Below are positions 8,221 through 17,570 of a stretch of 64,000 nt of DNA, in pieces; positions within the stretch are counted from its first letter, which is position 1; every line of letters begins with the position of its first letter. The notes under the pieces were generated by a model. That model ran no database searches. It was not told the origin of the DNA and saw only the letters and a list, made by a program, of their open reading frames with translations. The DNA comes from Pantoea eucalypti (GTDB lineage Bacteria > Pseudomonadota > Gammaproteobacteria > Enterobacterales > Enterobacteriaceae): NCBI RefSeq assembly GCF_009646115.1, contig NZ_CP045720.1, forward strand, positions 992,001-1,056,000. The letters are read 5' to 3'. The position numbers and the translations under genes were made by a program.

Positions 8221-9269
8221 ACTTCCTTCTTTTCAGACAGAGGATTAAGCACCGCGGCCAGCCTGCTGAGCTTTACTGCACGGTGTTCGTTGAATCGGGT
8301 TTTAAATTGTTTAAAGGCGAGGACCACAATCAATACCGCGCCCCACATTGCCAGGCTGACGTGCTGACTGATGTTCATCAGATTGAAACCGGTTGAAAGT
8401 ACCTGCAGCGCAATCAGTGCCAGCACCACACCGGTGACGCGACCGAATCCGCCGTTGGGATCGGTGCCGCCAAGAATAATCGCCAGCACCGTCAGTAACA
8501 GATAAGCATCGCCGTAACCCATGCGCGCGGAGTTAAAGCGCGCCATCATAATCAGGCCTGCCAGTACGCAGAGCAGGCTGGAGATCACATAGACCAGCAT
8601 CACCATGCGATGGGTATTGATGCCGCTGAACCAGGTGGCGTTGATATTGCTGCCGCCCATGTAAATGCATTTTCCCGCGCGGGTTTTACCGAGAAACAGT
8701 GCCAGTAGCGCGGCGGCGATCAGGAATACCCAGAGCGGCAGCGGCATACCCAGCAGCGTATCAGCACCCAGCGCCTGTACCACCGGCGGCATGCCGCTGA
8801 CGGCAGCCCCTTTGGTCAGCCAGATACCGATACCGTTCAGCGTCATCATCGTTGCGAGTGTGACCAGAATCGGGTGCGCGCCGATTCGCGTTACCATCAG
8901 ACCCGTTACCACGCCGATTACGGCGGCGATCAGCATGGCGCCAATGATGGCGATGAACAGCCAGAGCAATTGCAGCGCCATGCCGGCTCCGGCGGGCAGG
9001 GCGCTCATCAGCGTCCAGGCGATAAACAGCGCAGTCAGGTTAGCGGTCGCGATAATGGCAAGGTTCAGGCCGCCGCTGAGGATGGCGATAAACATCGCCA
9101 GTGTGAGTAAGCCCAGCTCCGGCAGCTGAAATGCCATACTCATAAAGGTTGAGTCGGTCAGGAAGCGACCCGGCAGCATCACCGTAAAGATGGCCAGCGC
9201 CAGCGCGATAAGCAGCATCAGGCCGATGTTGGTGCCGTCCGGGCGCAGTGCAGTCAGTGATTTCATCAT
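8217..9269 (-). CDS. Sugar ABC transporter permease (LsrD-like)
   Basis: A 350-residue inner-membrane protein with about nine to ten hydrophobic helices, of the ribose/AI-2 permease family (BPD_transp_2). The family loop with GGTDPNGGFGRVTG (~274-287) is visible, matching the conserved GG..xxGG.G.v.G motif before the last helices. It pairs with the second permease gene 12 bases upstream, giving a heterodimeric membrane channel as in Lsr transporters, unlike the single permease AlsC of E. coli. The start at 9269 is preceded by a second permease ORF stop, consistent with an operon. Confidence 0.85.
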   Translation of the reverse strand: MMKSLTALRPDGTNIGLMLLIALALAIFTVMLPGRFLTDSTFMSMAFQLPELGLLTLAMFIAILSGGLNLAIIATANLTALFIAWTLMSALPAGAGMALQLLWLFIAIIGAMLIAAVIGVVTGLMVTRIGAHPILVTLATMMTLNGIGIWLTKGAAVSGMPPVVQALGADTLLGMPLPLWVFLIAAALLALFLGKTRAGKCIYMGGSNINATWFSGINTHRMVMLVYVISSLLCVLAGLIMMARFNSARMGYGDAYLLLTVLAIILGGTDPNGGFGRVTGVVLALIALQVLSTGFNLMNISQHVSLAMWGAVLIVVLAFKQFKTRFNEHRAVKLSRLAAVLNPLSEKKEV

Positions 9270-9281
9270 CAGTGCCCTCTG

Positions 9282-10271
9282 TCACACGAAACTGACGTCA
9301 GTTTCTTTGCGTTTTTTGTAATGGGTCACGGCGATCGCAATCATGATGACGCCGCCAACCACGATATTCATGAAGTAGTTCGATACTCCCACCAGATTGA
9401 GGCCGTTCTTCAGAATGGCGATCAGGAAAACCCCCATCAGTGTGCCGCTGACTGTGCCTTTGCCGCCCATCAGGCTGGCGCCGCCCAGCACTGTCGCCGC
9501 CAGGACATCAAGCTCACCGCCAACCAGCGCATTCGGCACCACTTCGCCCATGCGATAGACCTGTACCAGCCCGCCAATCGCCGCCATCGCGCCCAGCCAG
9601 CCATAGGCGAAAACGTGGATCAGTCCAACGCGAATACCAATACGACGGGCTGACTCCGCATCCCCTCCGACGGCGTAAAGCTGACGGCCCAGATTGGTTT
9701 TGTTCAGCAGCAGGGCCGTTACTGCAGCAATCAGCAGCATCGTGACCAGGGGCAGGCCCACCTGAAAGCTCTCTCCCTGCCAGCTGAACGGCAGCACGTT
9801 GCGCAGCGTGATCCACCACTCCGGCAGCGAATAGAGGCTGCGGCCACCGGTTACCCACATCAGCAGTCCGAACAGCAACGATTGCATGCTGATGGTGATG
9901 ATGATGGAGACCACCCGCAGCGTGGTAATCAGGAGCGCATTGATTACGCCGAACAGCGTGCCGCACATCACCGCCAGCACAATGCTGAGCAGCGCATTAT
10001 CGAACTGGAACTGCACAAAGAGTGACGCAAGCAGGTACTGCACCACGGAGGCGACAGCCGCAAAGGAGATATCGATACCGCCGGTGACCAGCACCACAAA
10101 CAGACCCAGTGCAAAGATGCCGGTGACGGCATAGCTCTCAGCCAGATCCAGCAGATTCTGCATGGTGAGAAACTGATCGCTGGCAACCGAGAAAAACAGA
10201 ATGAATGCCAGCAGTACCCAGGCGAGCCAGCCCTGACTGGAGTGCGGACGAAAACGGGAAAAGTCAGGCAT
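9282..10271 (-). CDS. Sugar ABC transporter permease (LsrC-like)
   Basis: A 329-residue inner-membrane protein of the same permease family. Helices are seen from residue ~14 onward, with TGGIDISFAAVASV (~63-76) and VLGGASLMGGKGTVSGT (~261-277) marking the two conserved loops. It overlaps the ATPase gene upstream by eight bases. Together with the LsrD-like gene it should form the channel for the periplasmic binding protein encoded two genes upstream. Substrate specificity cannot be read from the sequence. Confidence 0.85.
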   Translation of the reverse strand: MPDFSRFRPHSSQGWLAWVLLAFILFFSVASDQFLTMQNLLDLAESYAVTGIFALGLFVVLVTGGIDISFAAVASVVQYLLASLFVQFQFDNALLSIVLAVMCGTLFGVINALLITTLRVVSIIITISMQSLLFGLLMWVTGGRSLYSLPEWWITLRNVLPFSWQGESFQVGLPLVTMLLIAAVTALLLNKTNLGRQLYAVGGDAESARRIGIRVGLIHVFAYGWLGAMAAIGGLVQVYRMGEVVPNALVGGELDVLAATVLGGASLMGGKGTVSGTLMGVFLIAILKNGLNLVGVSNYFMNIVVGGVIMIAIAVTHYKKRKETDVSFV

Positions 10272-11769
10272 TGATCACCTCCGCCAGCTGCTGCTGCTCG
10301 ACGCTATCAGGTTGGTATTCGGCATGGATCGTGCCATCGCGGAAATGCAGGATGCGGTCGCAGTTGTACCAGACCTCTGGCACTTCATCGGAGATCAGAA
10401 TGATCGACAGGCCCTCTTTCGCCAGCTCATGGATCAACTGGTAAATACTGGCCTTGGCACCCACATCTACCCCAACGGTAGGCGAGTCGAGGATCAGAAT
10501 ACGCGGCTGGGTCAGCACCCATTTCGCCAGCACAATTTTCTGCTGATTGCCGCCGGAGAGGGTAGAAATGGCGAGGTTCGGATCGGCCACGCGCACGCCA
10601 AGCTGCTGAATCCACTGCAGGATCAGCTTGTTCTTGCGGTATTCATCAATCAGGTGAAACCGGTTCTGGAGTTTGTCGAGGATCGGCAGCACCATGTTGT
10701 CTGCCACCGACTGCTGCTGCACCAGGCCCAGCGTCAGGCGATCTTCCGACACATAGCCGATACCCGCTTTGATTGCATCTTCATGGCCGCGAAAGCGTAC
10801 CGGCTTACTGTCGAGCCAGATTTTACCGCTGTCGGGACGTGTCATGCCGAATAGTGAGAGTGCCAGTTCAGTGCGTCCGGAGCCGAGCAGGCCGCACAGC
10901 CCAAGCACCTCGCCTTCATACAATTTAAAATTGACGTTGTGATACTGGCCGGCGCGGGTTAAATCTTCTATCTGCAGAATGGCGCGATTGTCGTTGCGTG
11001 TCGGCGCTTTCAGCTGATAGTCGAGTTTCAGACCGGTCATCAGCTCTGTCAGGTGGTGCGGTGTCATCTCCCGCGCGGGCCAGCAGCCCATTTTGCGCCC
11101 GTCACGGATTACCGTAACGCGGTCAGAAATCTCCAGCACTTCATCAAGCCGGTGGCTGACAAACACCACGCAGATATTTTTGTCTTTCAGATAGCGTACG
11201 GTTCGCAGCAGCTGATTTACTTCGGTTCGGGTCAGGGAGGCGGTGGGTTCATCCATGATCACCAGCCGCGCATCGGCGACCAGGGCACGGCAGATCGCCA
11301 CCTGCTGACGCTGCGCGATGGAGAGCGCTGCGACCTTTTCATCCAGATTCAGGTCGAACTTTAACTCATTAATAATGCTGCGCGCGCTTTCCTGCAGCCG
11401 CGTGCGGTGGTGCCAGCGCAGCAGGCCGTTGAGGTTATGCTCAAAGGCGATGTTCTCTGCCACGCTCAGGTTGGGAAACAGCGACAGATCCTGATAAATC
11501 ACCTGGATACCGAAGTCGCGCGCCTGCCGGGTAGTGAGGCGCGGCAGTGGCGCGCCGTCGCCCAGGGTGATGCGGCTGCCGCTGTCCGGGGCGTGCACCC
11601 CGGAAATCACTTTGATCAGAGTGCTCTTGCCACAGCCGTTGGTGCCAGCGAGACAGTGCACTTCGCCTGCCAGTAAGGTCAGGGAGATATCGCTCAGCGC
11701 GCGGTTACCACCAAATGTTTTCGACAGGTTATCGAGCGCAATCAGTGTCTGTGGAGTGACCTCTTGCAT
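10264..11769 (-). CDS. Sugar ABC transporter ATP-binding protein (two ABC domains)
   Basis: A 501-residue protein with two fused ABC domains, the form used by RbsA, AlsA and LsrA. Domain 1 has Walker A GTNGCGKST (~43-51), the signature region LSIAQRQQVAICRAL and Walker B LVIMDEPTAS. Domain 2 has a degenerate Walker A (GLLGSGRTE), signature LSGGNQQKIVLAKWV and Walker B ILILDSPTVGVDVG. The weak second Walker A is normal for the family. It lies one base after the binding-protein stop. It couples ATP hydrolysis to sugar import with the two permeases downstream. Confidence 0.9.
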   Translation of the reverse strand: MQEVTPQTLIALDNLSKTFGGNRALSDISLTLLAGEVHCLAGTNGCGKSTLIKVISGVHAPDSGSRITLGDGAPLPRLTTRQARDFGIQVIYQDLSLFPNLSVAENIAFEHNLNGLLRWHHRTRLQESARSIINELKFDLNLDEKVAALSIAQRQQVAICRALVADARLVIMDEPTASLTRTEVNQLLRTVRYLKDKNICVVFVSHRLDEVLEISDRVTVIRDGRKMGCWPAREMTPHHLTELMTGLKLDYQLKAPTRNDNRAILQIEDLTRAGQYHNVNFKLYEGEVLGLCGLLGSGRTELALSLFGMTRPDSGKIWLDSKPVRFRGHEDAIKAGIGYVSEDRLTLGLVQQQSVADNMVLPILDKLQNRFHLIDEYRKNKLILQWIQQLGVRVADPNLAISTLSGGNQQKIVLAKWVLTQPRILILDSPTVGVDVGAKASIYQLIHELAKEGLSIILISDEVPEVWYNCDRILHFRDGTIHAEYQPDSVEQQQLAEVINA

Positions 11770-11770
11770 A

Positions 11771-12754
11771 TCAAAGCCCCATTTTTACCAGTTTTGGCAG
11801 GTTTTCTTTATCCAGACCCTCTGTGTTGTTACCGAGAATGGTGTGGGTCTTTTCATCCACTTTTACCTTGCCCAGCCCCTCAATCGTCATGCCGTCAGTA
11901 ATCGGCTCTTTCTTCTGCATCATGTCGGCAATACGCACAAAGACTTCGCCTGCGGTCTCAGGATTCCAGATGTAGCCGCCTTTGATGGCGTTACGCTGAA
12001 CCAGGGAGGCACCCTGTCCCGGACTGAAAGAGCCAAGGACACAAACCTGATCGATTTTTTTACGGTTCATGACCGCACGTCCGGCACCGATTGGCCCCTG
12101 CGAACCAAACGCCAGGATGCCTTTCAGATCCGGATATTTAGACATCAGCTCATTTGTGGTACGGATGGAGTCATCCAGTGATTCACCAACGCCAAATTTG
12201 TCGGTGACCAGCTGCATTTTGGGGTAGTGCTCTTTCTGATAAGCGAGTGCGGCGTCAGTCCACTGCTGATGCAGCGGCACCGTCAGGCTGCCCACATACA
12301 TGGCGTATTTGCCTTCATCGTGCATGCACTTCGCCAGTGCTTTCATATGATTGATGCCATGGGTTGTCGCATCGACCAGTTCAAAATCCCAGTTGGCGCC
12401 CTGCTGACCGGGAGACTCATGGGTAATGACTTCGATACCGGCATCGCGTGCCCGTTTCAGCACCGGCTCCAGCACTTTTGGATCGTTGGGGACTACGCCG
12501 ATGATATCGACTTTCTGCGCAATCAAATCTTCAATGGCACGCACCTGAAGTGCCGGGTCAGCGGCAGTAGGGCCGACCATCCACGCATCAATACCGCGCT
12601 TCGCTGCTTCACTTTTAATGCCGGTTTCCATGGCATTGAACCAGGGAATACCGCCAATTTTGACCACAATACCCATACGCAATTTATCAGCAGCTTGCGC
12701 GCCCGTGGCGGCAAACAGAGCAAGTAAAGAGCAGGCGATAAGATGTTTTTTCAT
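11771..12754 (-). CDS. Periplasmic sugar-binding protein (LsrB/RbsB-type)
   Basis: A 327-residue protein with a Sec signal peptide (basic MKKH, hydrophobic core, cleavage expected after AQA near residue 21). The mature part is a type-1 periplasmic binding fold, with GIVVKIGGIPWFNAMETGI (~28-46) as the first strand-helix. Overall it is closer to LsrB-like binding proteins than to E. coli AlsB. It is the first transporter gene after the regulator and should be the most abundant component. The ligand is inferred to be the sugar handled by the downstream epimerase and kinases. Confidence 0.85.
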   Translation of the reverse strand: MKKHLIACSLLALFAATGAQAADKLRMGIVVKIGGIPWFNAMETGIKSEAAKRGIDAWMVGPTAADPALQVRAIEDLIAQKVDIIGVVPNDPKVLEPVLKRARDAGIEVITHESPGQQGANWDFELVDATTHGINHMKALAKCMHDEGKYAMYVGSLTVPLHQQWTDAALAYQKEHYPKMQLVTDKFGVGESLDDSIRTTNELMSKYPDLKGILAFGSQGPIGAGRAVMNRKKIDQVCVLGSFSPGQGASLVQRNAIKGGYIWNPETAGEVFVRIADMMQKKEPITDGMTIEGLGKVKVDEKTHTILGNNTEGLDKENLPKLVKMGL

Positions 12755-12766
12755 ACAGACTCCGGG

Positions 12767-13597
12767 TTAATTTTTAATTAGCTGCATGGATTGATAACGC
12801 TGTGAACAGACGATGACATTAACGCCATTCCACGCCAGTTCCTGTTCAAGCTCTTTATCTTTTAATTGGTCAGTAATAAGAAAATCGACATCGCGGTAAT
12901 GACATATCCGGGCGAACGAGGGCCGCAGAAATTTACTGCCATCCATTAAAAGATGTTTTTTTTCGGCGGCCAGCAGCATCTGTTGTTTCAGGTGTGCATT
13001 ATTCTCATTGCCTTCGCGTAAATATCCGTCGTTACCCAGACTGCTACAGGAAAAAAATATTTTATTAATCTGAAATTCCCGTAGTGGTTGCTCAGCCACC
13101 ACCCCATGGAAAGCCTCATCACGATCGGAATATTCACCGCCCAGACAGATAGTGCGAATACTGCCGCGAGCGGCAAGCGTCTGTACGATGCGCAGCGAAT
13201 TGGTTAATACCGTTAATTCAATGTCTGGCAACTGTCGCGCCAGATACCAGCAGGTGGTACTGCTATCCAGTAAAATACAGTCGCCGGGGCTGATAAAGTC
13301 GAGCGCGCGTTTGGCAATAATCATTTTTTCATCAACGTGCTCGTTAATTCGCTGCCGAAAAGTTAATTCACTTTGGTTAGCGATTCTGCTATTTCCTTGT
13401 GTGCCAGTGTTCTGTTTTTTTATCAGAACGGCGCCGCCATGGCTGCGTTGTAATAAACCGCGCTTTTCAAGCTGGCTTAAATCACGCCGAATAGTTTCCT
13501 GTGAAACCTGACACAGAGTGACCAGTTCTGAGACAATTACCCGGCCATTTATATTAATCTCATTAATAATTCTTTGCTGTCTTTCAATCGGCAACAT
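12767..13597 (-). CDS. DeoR-family transcriptional regulator of the sugar operon
   Basis: A 276-residue regulator. The N-terminal DeoR helix-turn-helix lies at residues ~1-57 (VSELVTLCQVSQETIRRDL contains the recognition helix) and is followed by the sugar-phosphate-binding DeoRC domain. I chose the ATG at 13597 because GGAGGATAAGT precedes it; the longer upstream reading has no ribosome site. It is the first gene of the operon (12 bases before the binding protein), implying autoregulation. Its ligand is probably a phosphorylated intermediate of the pathway. Three TGAC(C/T)GTTT direct repeats 240-275 bases upstream are candidate operators. Confidence 0.85.
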   Translation of the reverse strand: MLPIERQQRIINEININGRVIVSELVTLCQVSQETIRRDLSQLEKRGLLQRSHGGAVLIKKQNTGTQGNSRIANQSELTFRQRINEHVDEKMIIAKRALDFISPGDCILLDSSTTCWYLARQLPDIELTVLTNSLRIVQTLAARGSIRTICLGGEYSDRDEAFHGVVAEQPLREFQINKIFFSCSSLGNDGYLREGNENNAHLKQQMLLAAEKKHLLMDGSKFLRPSFARICHYRDVDFLITDQLKDKELEQELAWNGVNVIVCSQRYQSMQLIKN

Positions 13598-13834
13598 ACT
13601 TATCCTCCGATGGATATAAAGTACTGGAAGCAGACACGGGAAAATGTGGACTGGGCAGGAGTCCACGTGGGTAAATTTCGCTGGCGTTTATAAGGTGATG
13701 AAGTCGAAATATTTCATGAAAAATATTGCGGCTCATTACATTATTTAGTGATTTTGCTCACATAATTAGCCTTATACGGCAGGTAGCAATCACCAAAAGG
13801 GTTAATAAACTATATAGACATTGTTGCTATGGCG

Positions 13835-13871
13835 TGACTGTTTATGACCGTTTGTGTGGGTTTGACCGTTT
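13835..13871. promoter_or_regulatory. Triple direct repeat, candidate DeoR-family operator
   Basis: TGACTGTTT (13835), TGACCGTTT (13845) and TGACCGTTT (13863) occur in the same orientation, spaced by 10 and 18 bases, close to one and two helical turns. Several DeoR-family repressors bind tandem short repeats. The site is upstream of the regulator gene; assignment to it is inference. Confidence 0.45.
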
Positions 13872-14150
13872 AAATCCACACCTGACTTTCTCAGCGTTCC
13901 TGTTAAGTCACCTGAGGGTGATGGAAAGAGAAAAAATAACAGACTCAGTCCTGGTGATTCAGACGAAAATCAAGCTGTTCCGGCAATGGTTCTTCCGCTG
14001 AGCGGTTTCTGCTTTTATGATCACGAGACTGCCGTAATGGAATGCGCAGCCTCGTTCACGCTTTTCATCTTTCAGTTTTGTGACTCTCTGACCGTTGTTT
14101 ATGGGCGCTTTAGTGCGCTCAATCACCGGGCTGCGTACAAATGTAAATGT

Positions 14151-14171
14151 AATTGATAATAGTTATCGTTT
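14151..14171 (+). promoter_or_regulatory. Fur box upstream of the binding protein
   Basis: TGATAAT-A-GTTATCG (14154-14168) matches the 7-1-7 Fur pattern TGATAAT-N-ATTATCA with two mismatches. It lies about 50 bases before the ATG at 14221, so Fur with Fe2+ would be expected to repress the downstream iron-uptake pair. Confidence 0.7.
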
Positions 14172-14220
14172 ACATTATTGTTCGTTCTTCTTCAGGGAAA
14201 CGCAAAGGAATCGGAAGAAG

Positions 14221-15372
14221 ATGAATTATCCTCAGAAATTAGTAAAAGTGCTTTCTGGCAAGCAGGTAGCTGCCGGATTCGCAGGCCTCACGTTCGGTTT
14301 GCTTAGTGTAACGGCACAGGCGGTCACCGTCACAGACGTTGCGGGACGCACGGTTACCGTGCCGGATGATGTTCAGCGTGTGGTTCTCGGAGAAGGCCGC
14401 TTGTTCTTCGCTCTTTCGCTGCTTGAGGGCCAGAAACCGTTTGACCGAATCGTCGGCTGGCAGGGCGATTTCCGTAAACTTGACCCGCAAACCTACGCCA
14501 CCTATCGGGCGAAGTTCCCGCAAATCGACAACATTCCGTTGATCGGCACGACCAGTGCCGACACCATCAGCCCGGAAAAAGTGCTGACACTGAATCCGCA
14601 GCTGGCGATTTTCGGTCTGTCGGGGCACGGTCCCGGCAAAGGAAGTGAGCTGGTGAAACAGCTGCAAAACGCCGGTGTGCCCGTGGTGTTTGTGGACTTC
14701 CGCACTTCTCCGCTCAAAAACACTCTGCCGAGTATGGAACTGCTGGGGAAAGTACTGAACCGCGAGAAACAGGCGCAGGAGTACATCCGCTTCTATCAGG
14801 AGAATATTAAACGCGTCACCGATGTCACCCGCGATATCCCGATGCAGGATAAACCGAAAGTCTTTATCGAACTGCGGGCCTCCACAGCAGATGAATGTTG
14901 CCGCTCAGCCGGTAACGGCAACATGGGTGATTTTATCGATCTGGCGGGTGGCGTGAATATCGCTAAACCTCTGCTGCCGGGCGCGCTCGGTCAGGTGAAT
15001 CTGGAAAAAGTCATTGCCGCGCAGCCGGATGTCTATCTGGTCAGTGGAGGTGCCAGACCACCGAAAGCGGGTGATCCGCAGCCGGTCAGTTTAGTGCTGG
15101 GCGCGCAGACCACACCAGAACAGGCGAGCGCCAGCCTGAAGCCGCTGCTGGCGCGTAAAGGCATCAGCACGCTGAAAGCCGTGCAAGAGGGGCGCAGTTT
15201 TGGCATCTGGCATAACTATTACAACTCTCCCTATAACGTGCTGGCCGTTCAGTACTTTGCCAAAGCATTTTATCCGCAAAAGTTTGCCGGGCTCGATCCG
15301 CAGAAAACACAAAAACAACTTTATAAACAGTTCCTCGCTGTCGAACCGACCGGCACTTACTGGACAGAGTAA
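14221..15372 (+). CDS. Periplasmic iron/siderophore-type binding protein (PF01497-like)
   Basis: A 383-residue exported protein. The signal peptide runs to about residue 33 (SVTAQA). The mature part begins [19 protein letters not shown], typical of the FecB/BtuF class III binding fold, and contains [14 protein letters not shown] and [16 protein letters not shown] as the two lobes' conserved segments. I chose the ATG at 14221 because the upstream reading crosses the Fur box and only the downstream start gives a signal peptide and ribosome site. It is followed by a TonB-dependent receptor, but no permease or ATPase gene is nearby, so a distant ABC partner must be used. Confidence 0.8.
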   Translation: MNYPQKLVKVLSGKQVAAGFAGLTFGLLSVTAQAVTVTDVAGRTVTVPDDVQRVVLGEGRLFFALSLLEGQKPFDRIVGWQGDFRKLDPQTYATYRAKFPQIDNIPLIGTTSADTISPEKVLTLNPQLAIFGLSGHGPGKGSELVKQLQNAGVPVVFVDFRTSPLKNTLPSMELLGKVLNREKQAQEYIRFYQENIKRVTDVTRDIPMQDKPKVFIELRASTADECCRSAGNGNMGDFIDLAGGVNIAKPLLPGALGQVNLEKVIAAQPDVYLVSGGARPPKAGDPQPVSLVLGAQTTPEQASASLKPLLARKGISTLKAVQEGRSFGIWHNYYNSPYNVLAVQYFAKAFYPQKFAGLDPQKTQKQLYKQFLAVEPTGTYWTE

Positions 15373-15382
15373 AAGGAACTTT

Positions 15383-15404
15383 GCCCCGGCTGCCGGGGCG
15401 TTTT
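15383..15404 (+). terminator. Hairpin between binding protein and receptor genes
   Basis: GCCCCGG-CTG-CCGGGGC followed by GTTTTA forms a strong stem with a short U run, 10 bases after the stop of the binding-protein gene. It could attenuate expression of the receptor or protect the upstream mRNA end. Confidence 0.55.
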
Positions 15405-15422
15405 ACCTCTCGGAGAGAAGAA

Positions 15423-17396
15423 ATGGTTAAGACTAACTTTACACCTGCCGTTAAAGCGGGGCTGTTTGCACAACTGATTACTGCCACGATGCCGGTGATG
15501 GCGGAAGAGGCCAGCGAGGTAAAAGAAAATGAAGATCAGATGGTGGTTACAGCCTCCTCTGTCGAACAAAATCTCAAAGATGCCCCCGCCAGTATCAGCG
15601 TAATCACTCGCGAAGATCTGCAGAGAAAACCGGTACAAAACCTCAAAGAGGTGCTGAAAGACGTTCCCGGCGTACAGCTCACCAATGAAAGCGATAACCG
15701 ACAGGGTGTCAGCATTCGCGGACTGGGCAGCAGCTACACGCTGATCCTGGTCGACGGCAAACGCGTGAATTCCCGCAACGCCGTCTTCCGCCATAACGAT
15801 TTTGATCTGAGCTGGATCCCGGCAGAATCGATCGAACGTATTGAAGTGGTGCGCGGGCCAATGTCCTCTTTATATGGGTCCGATGCGCTGGGCGGTGTGG
15901 TCAACATCATCACCCGTAAAGTCGGCACCCAGTGGCATGGCACGCTGAGCGCAGACACCACCGTTCAGGAACACCGCGATCGCGGTGACAGCGGCAACGG
16001 CAATTTCTTTGCCAGCGGCCCGCTGGTTGACGATTTACTGGGCGTGAAAGTTTATGGTGCGCTGGGTAAACGCAATAAAGATCAGGCCAGTTCCGCCAGT
16101 GGCAGCACTGGTCAGCCGCGCATTGAAGGTTACACATCGCGTAATGCTAATGTGGAATTCTCACTGACGCCGGATAAAGATCAGGACATCACGTTCGGTT
16201 ACGGGATGGATCGTCAGGATCGGGATTCCGACACGCTGGATAAAAACCGTATCGAGCGCGAAAACTACTCGCTCGGCCACGCTGGCCGCTGGGGAGTGGC
16301 GAATACCGAACTGCGTTTTTACGGTGAAAAAATCGAAAATAAAAACGCCAAAACCATTACCTCGAAAAACAATTCTCTCGACGGCAAAGTCGTGATCCCG
16401 CTGGGTGATTACACTCAATTCCTGACGTTCGGCGGTGAATACCGCAATGATAAGCTGGAAGATGCGGTAAACATGAAAAATGGCGGCAGCGTGCAGGCTA
16501 ATCAGTATGCGCTGTTCCTGGAAGATGAATGGCACATCTTCGAAAACCTGACGCTGACTGGCGGCGTACGCATGGATGACCACGAGAACTACGGCGTCAA
16601 CTGGAGCCCGCGTGCCTATCTGGTCTACAACGCCACCGATACGGTCACGTTGAAAGGCGGCTGGGCATCCGCTTTCAAAGCGCCTTCTCTGCTTCAACTG
16701 AGCCCGGACTGGCTCAGTGGTTCATGCCGCGGGAGCTGCAATGTGGTGGGCAATAAGGATCTGAAAGCAGAAACCAGCGAAAGCATGGAGTTCGGACTCT
16801 ATTACGCCGGTCAGAGAGGGTGGCTTGAAGATGTTACCGCCAGCGCGACGGTGTTTCAGAACGACATTGACGACATGATTACGGTTATCCGCACCGCCAA
16901 CCGCAGTCTGGCGCCATCCTATCCAAACTTTGCCGGATTTGATGCCAGCGGCAATCCGATCTTCCGCTATTACAACGTGAATAAAGCACGGATCCGCGGG
17001 CTGGAAACGGAGCTCGGTCTGCCGGTCGCCGACAAGCTGAATCTCCGGCTGAATTACACCTACAATGACGCCCGCGATCTGAGTAACGGCGGCAACAAAC
17101 CGCTGTCTGAACTGCCGTTCCACACGACAAATGCGACGCTTGACTGGAAACCGCTGGAGGACTGGAGCTTCTATCTTTCCGCGAATTACAAAGGCAAGAG
17201 CCGCACGGTGACCGATGGCAATGCAACACCAGGCGGATATACCACCTGGAATACCGGCGGGTCATATCAGGTGAACAAAGCGGTGAAAATCCGTGCTGGC
17301 GTTCTGAACCTGACCGATAAAGATCTCAACCGCGACGACTACAGCTATAACGAAGATGGCCGCAGATATTTCGCGGCTGTTGATTACAGTTTCTGA
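15423..17396 (+). CDS. TonB-dependent outer-membrane siderophore receptor
   Basis: A 657-residue outer-membrane receptor. A signal peptide (~1-27) is followed by a TonB-box-like QMVVTAS segment (~40-46), the plug domain with [23 protein letters not shown] (split here: [16 protein letters not shown], ~143-158), and a beta-barrel ending in AAVDYSF with a terminal phenylalanine. It resembles CirA/IrgA-type catecholate receptors in length and plug motifs. The ATG at 15423 follows GGAGAGAAG; the longer frame crosses the hairpin. One extracellular loop contains a cysteine pair ([11 protein letters not shown], ~434-444). Iron regulation is expected from the upstream Fur box. Confidence 0.88.
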   Translation: MVKTNFTPAVKAGLFAQLITATMPVMAEEASEVKENEDQMVVTASSVEQNLKDAPASISVITREDLQRKPVQNLKEVLKDVPGVQLTNESDNRQGVSIRGLGSSYTLILVDGKRVNSRNAVFRHNDFDLSWIPAESIERIEVVRGPMSSLYGSDALGGVVNIITRKVGTQWHGTLSADTTVQEHRDRGDSGNGNFFASGPLVDDLLGVKVYGALGKRNKDQASSASGSTGQPRIEGYTSRNANVEFSLTPDKDQDITFGYGMDRQDRDSDTLDKNRIERENYSLGHAGRWGVANTELRFYGEKIENKNAKTITSKNNSLDGKVVIPLGDYTQFLTFGGEYRNDKLEDAVNMKNGGSVQANQYALFLEDEWHIFENLTLTGGVRMDDHENYGVNWSPRAYLVYNATDTVTLKGGWASAFKAPSLLQLSPDWLSGSCRGSCNVVGNKDLKAETSESMEFGLYYAGQRGWLEDVTASATVFQNDIDDMITVIRTANRSLAPSYPNFAGFDASGNPIFRYYNVNKARIRGLETELGLPVADKLNLRLNYTYNDARDLSNGGNKPLSELPFHTTNATLDWKPLEDWSFYLSANYKGKSRTVTDGNATPGGYTTWNTGGSYQVNKAVKIRAGVLNLTDKDLNRDDYSYNEDGRRYFAAVDYSF

Positions 17397-17404
17397 TCGT
17401 CAGC

Positions 17405-17438
17405 GCCGGCCGGGACATCAGCAGTCCCGGCTGTTTTT
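17405..17438 (+). terminator. Terminator after the TonB-dependent receptor
   Basis: GCCGGGAC / GTCCCGGC 8-bp stem followed by TGTTTTT, 10 bases beyond the receptor stop codon. Confidence 0.8.
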
Positions 17439-17570
17439 GCGCTTTAAGTGGTTACTACGGGTTCCATCAGAGCCTGACATCAGAATCAGTCCGTCCTGAC
17501 GATGCATTGTAAGAACGCAGAAGATGCCTGTTCAGTTCTGATCTCATTCAGCGATGTCACTCACCGACAA

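Larger units (their letters stand above)
13598..14220. other. Divergent intergenic region between the sugar operon and the iron locus
   Basis: About 620 bases holding the promoter region of the minus-strand deoR-sugar operon, the triple TGAC(C/T)GTTT repeat and, nearest the plus-strand gene, the Fur box. A 91-codon plus-strand open frame here has no ribosome site and no recognisable features, so I treat it as chance. Confidence 0.6.

Noticed and set aside
13726..14001. 91-codon plus-strand open frame between the DeoR gene and the binding protein
   Set aside because: No ribosome site, no recognisable motif, and it runs through the candidate operator repeats; more likely a chance frame in the control region.
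13598..14220. Second divergent regulator gene
   Set aside because: No supportable frame; the region is best explained by two promoters and their operators.
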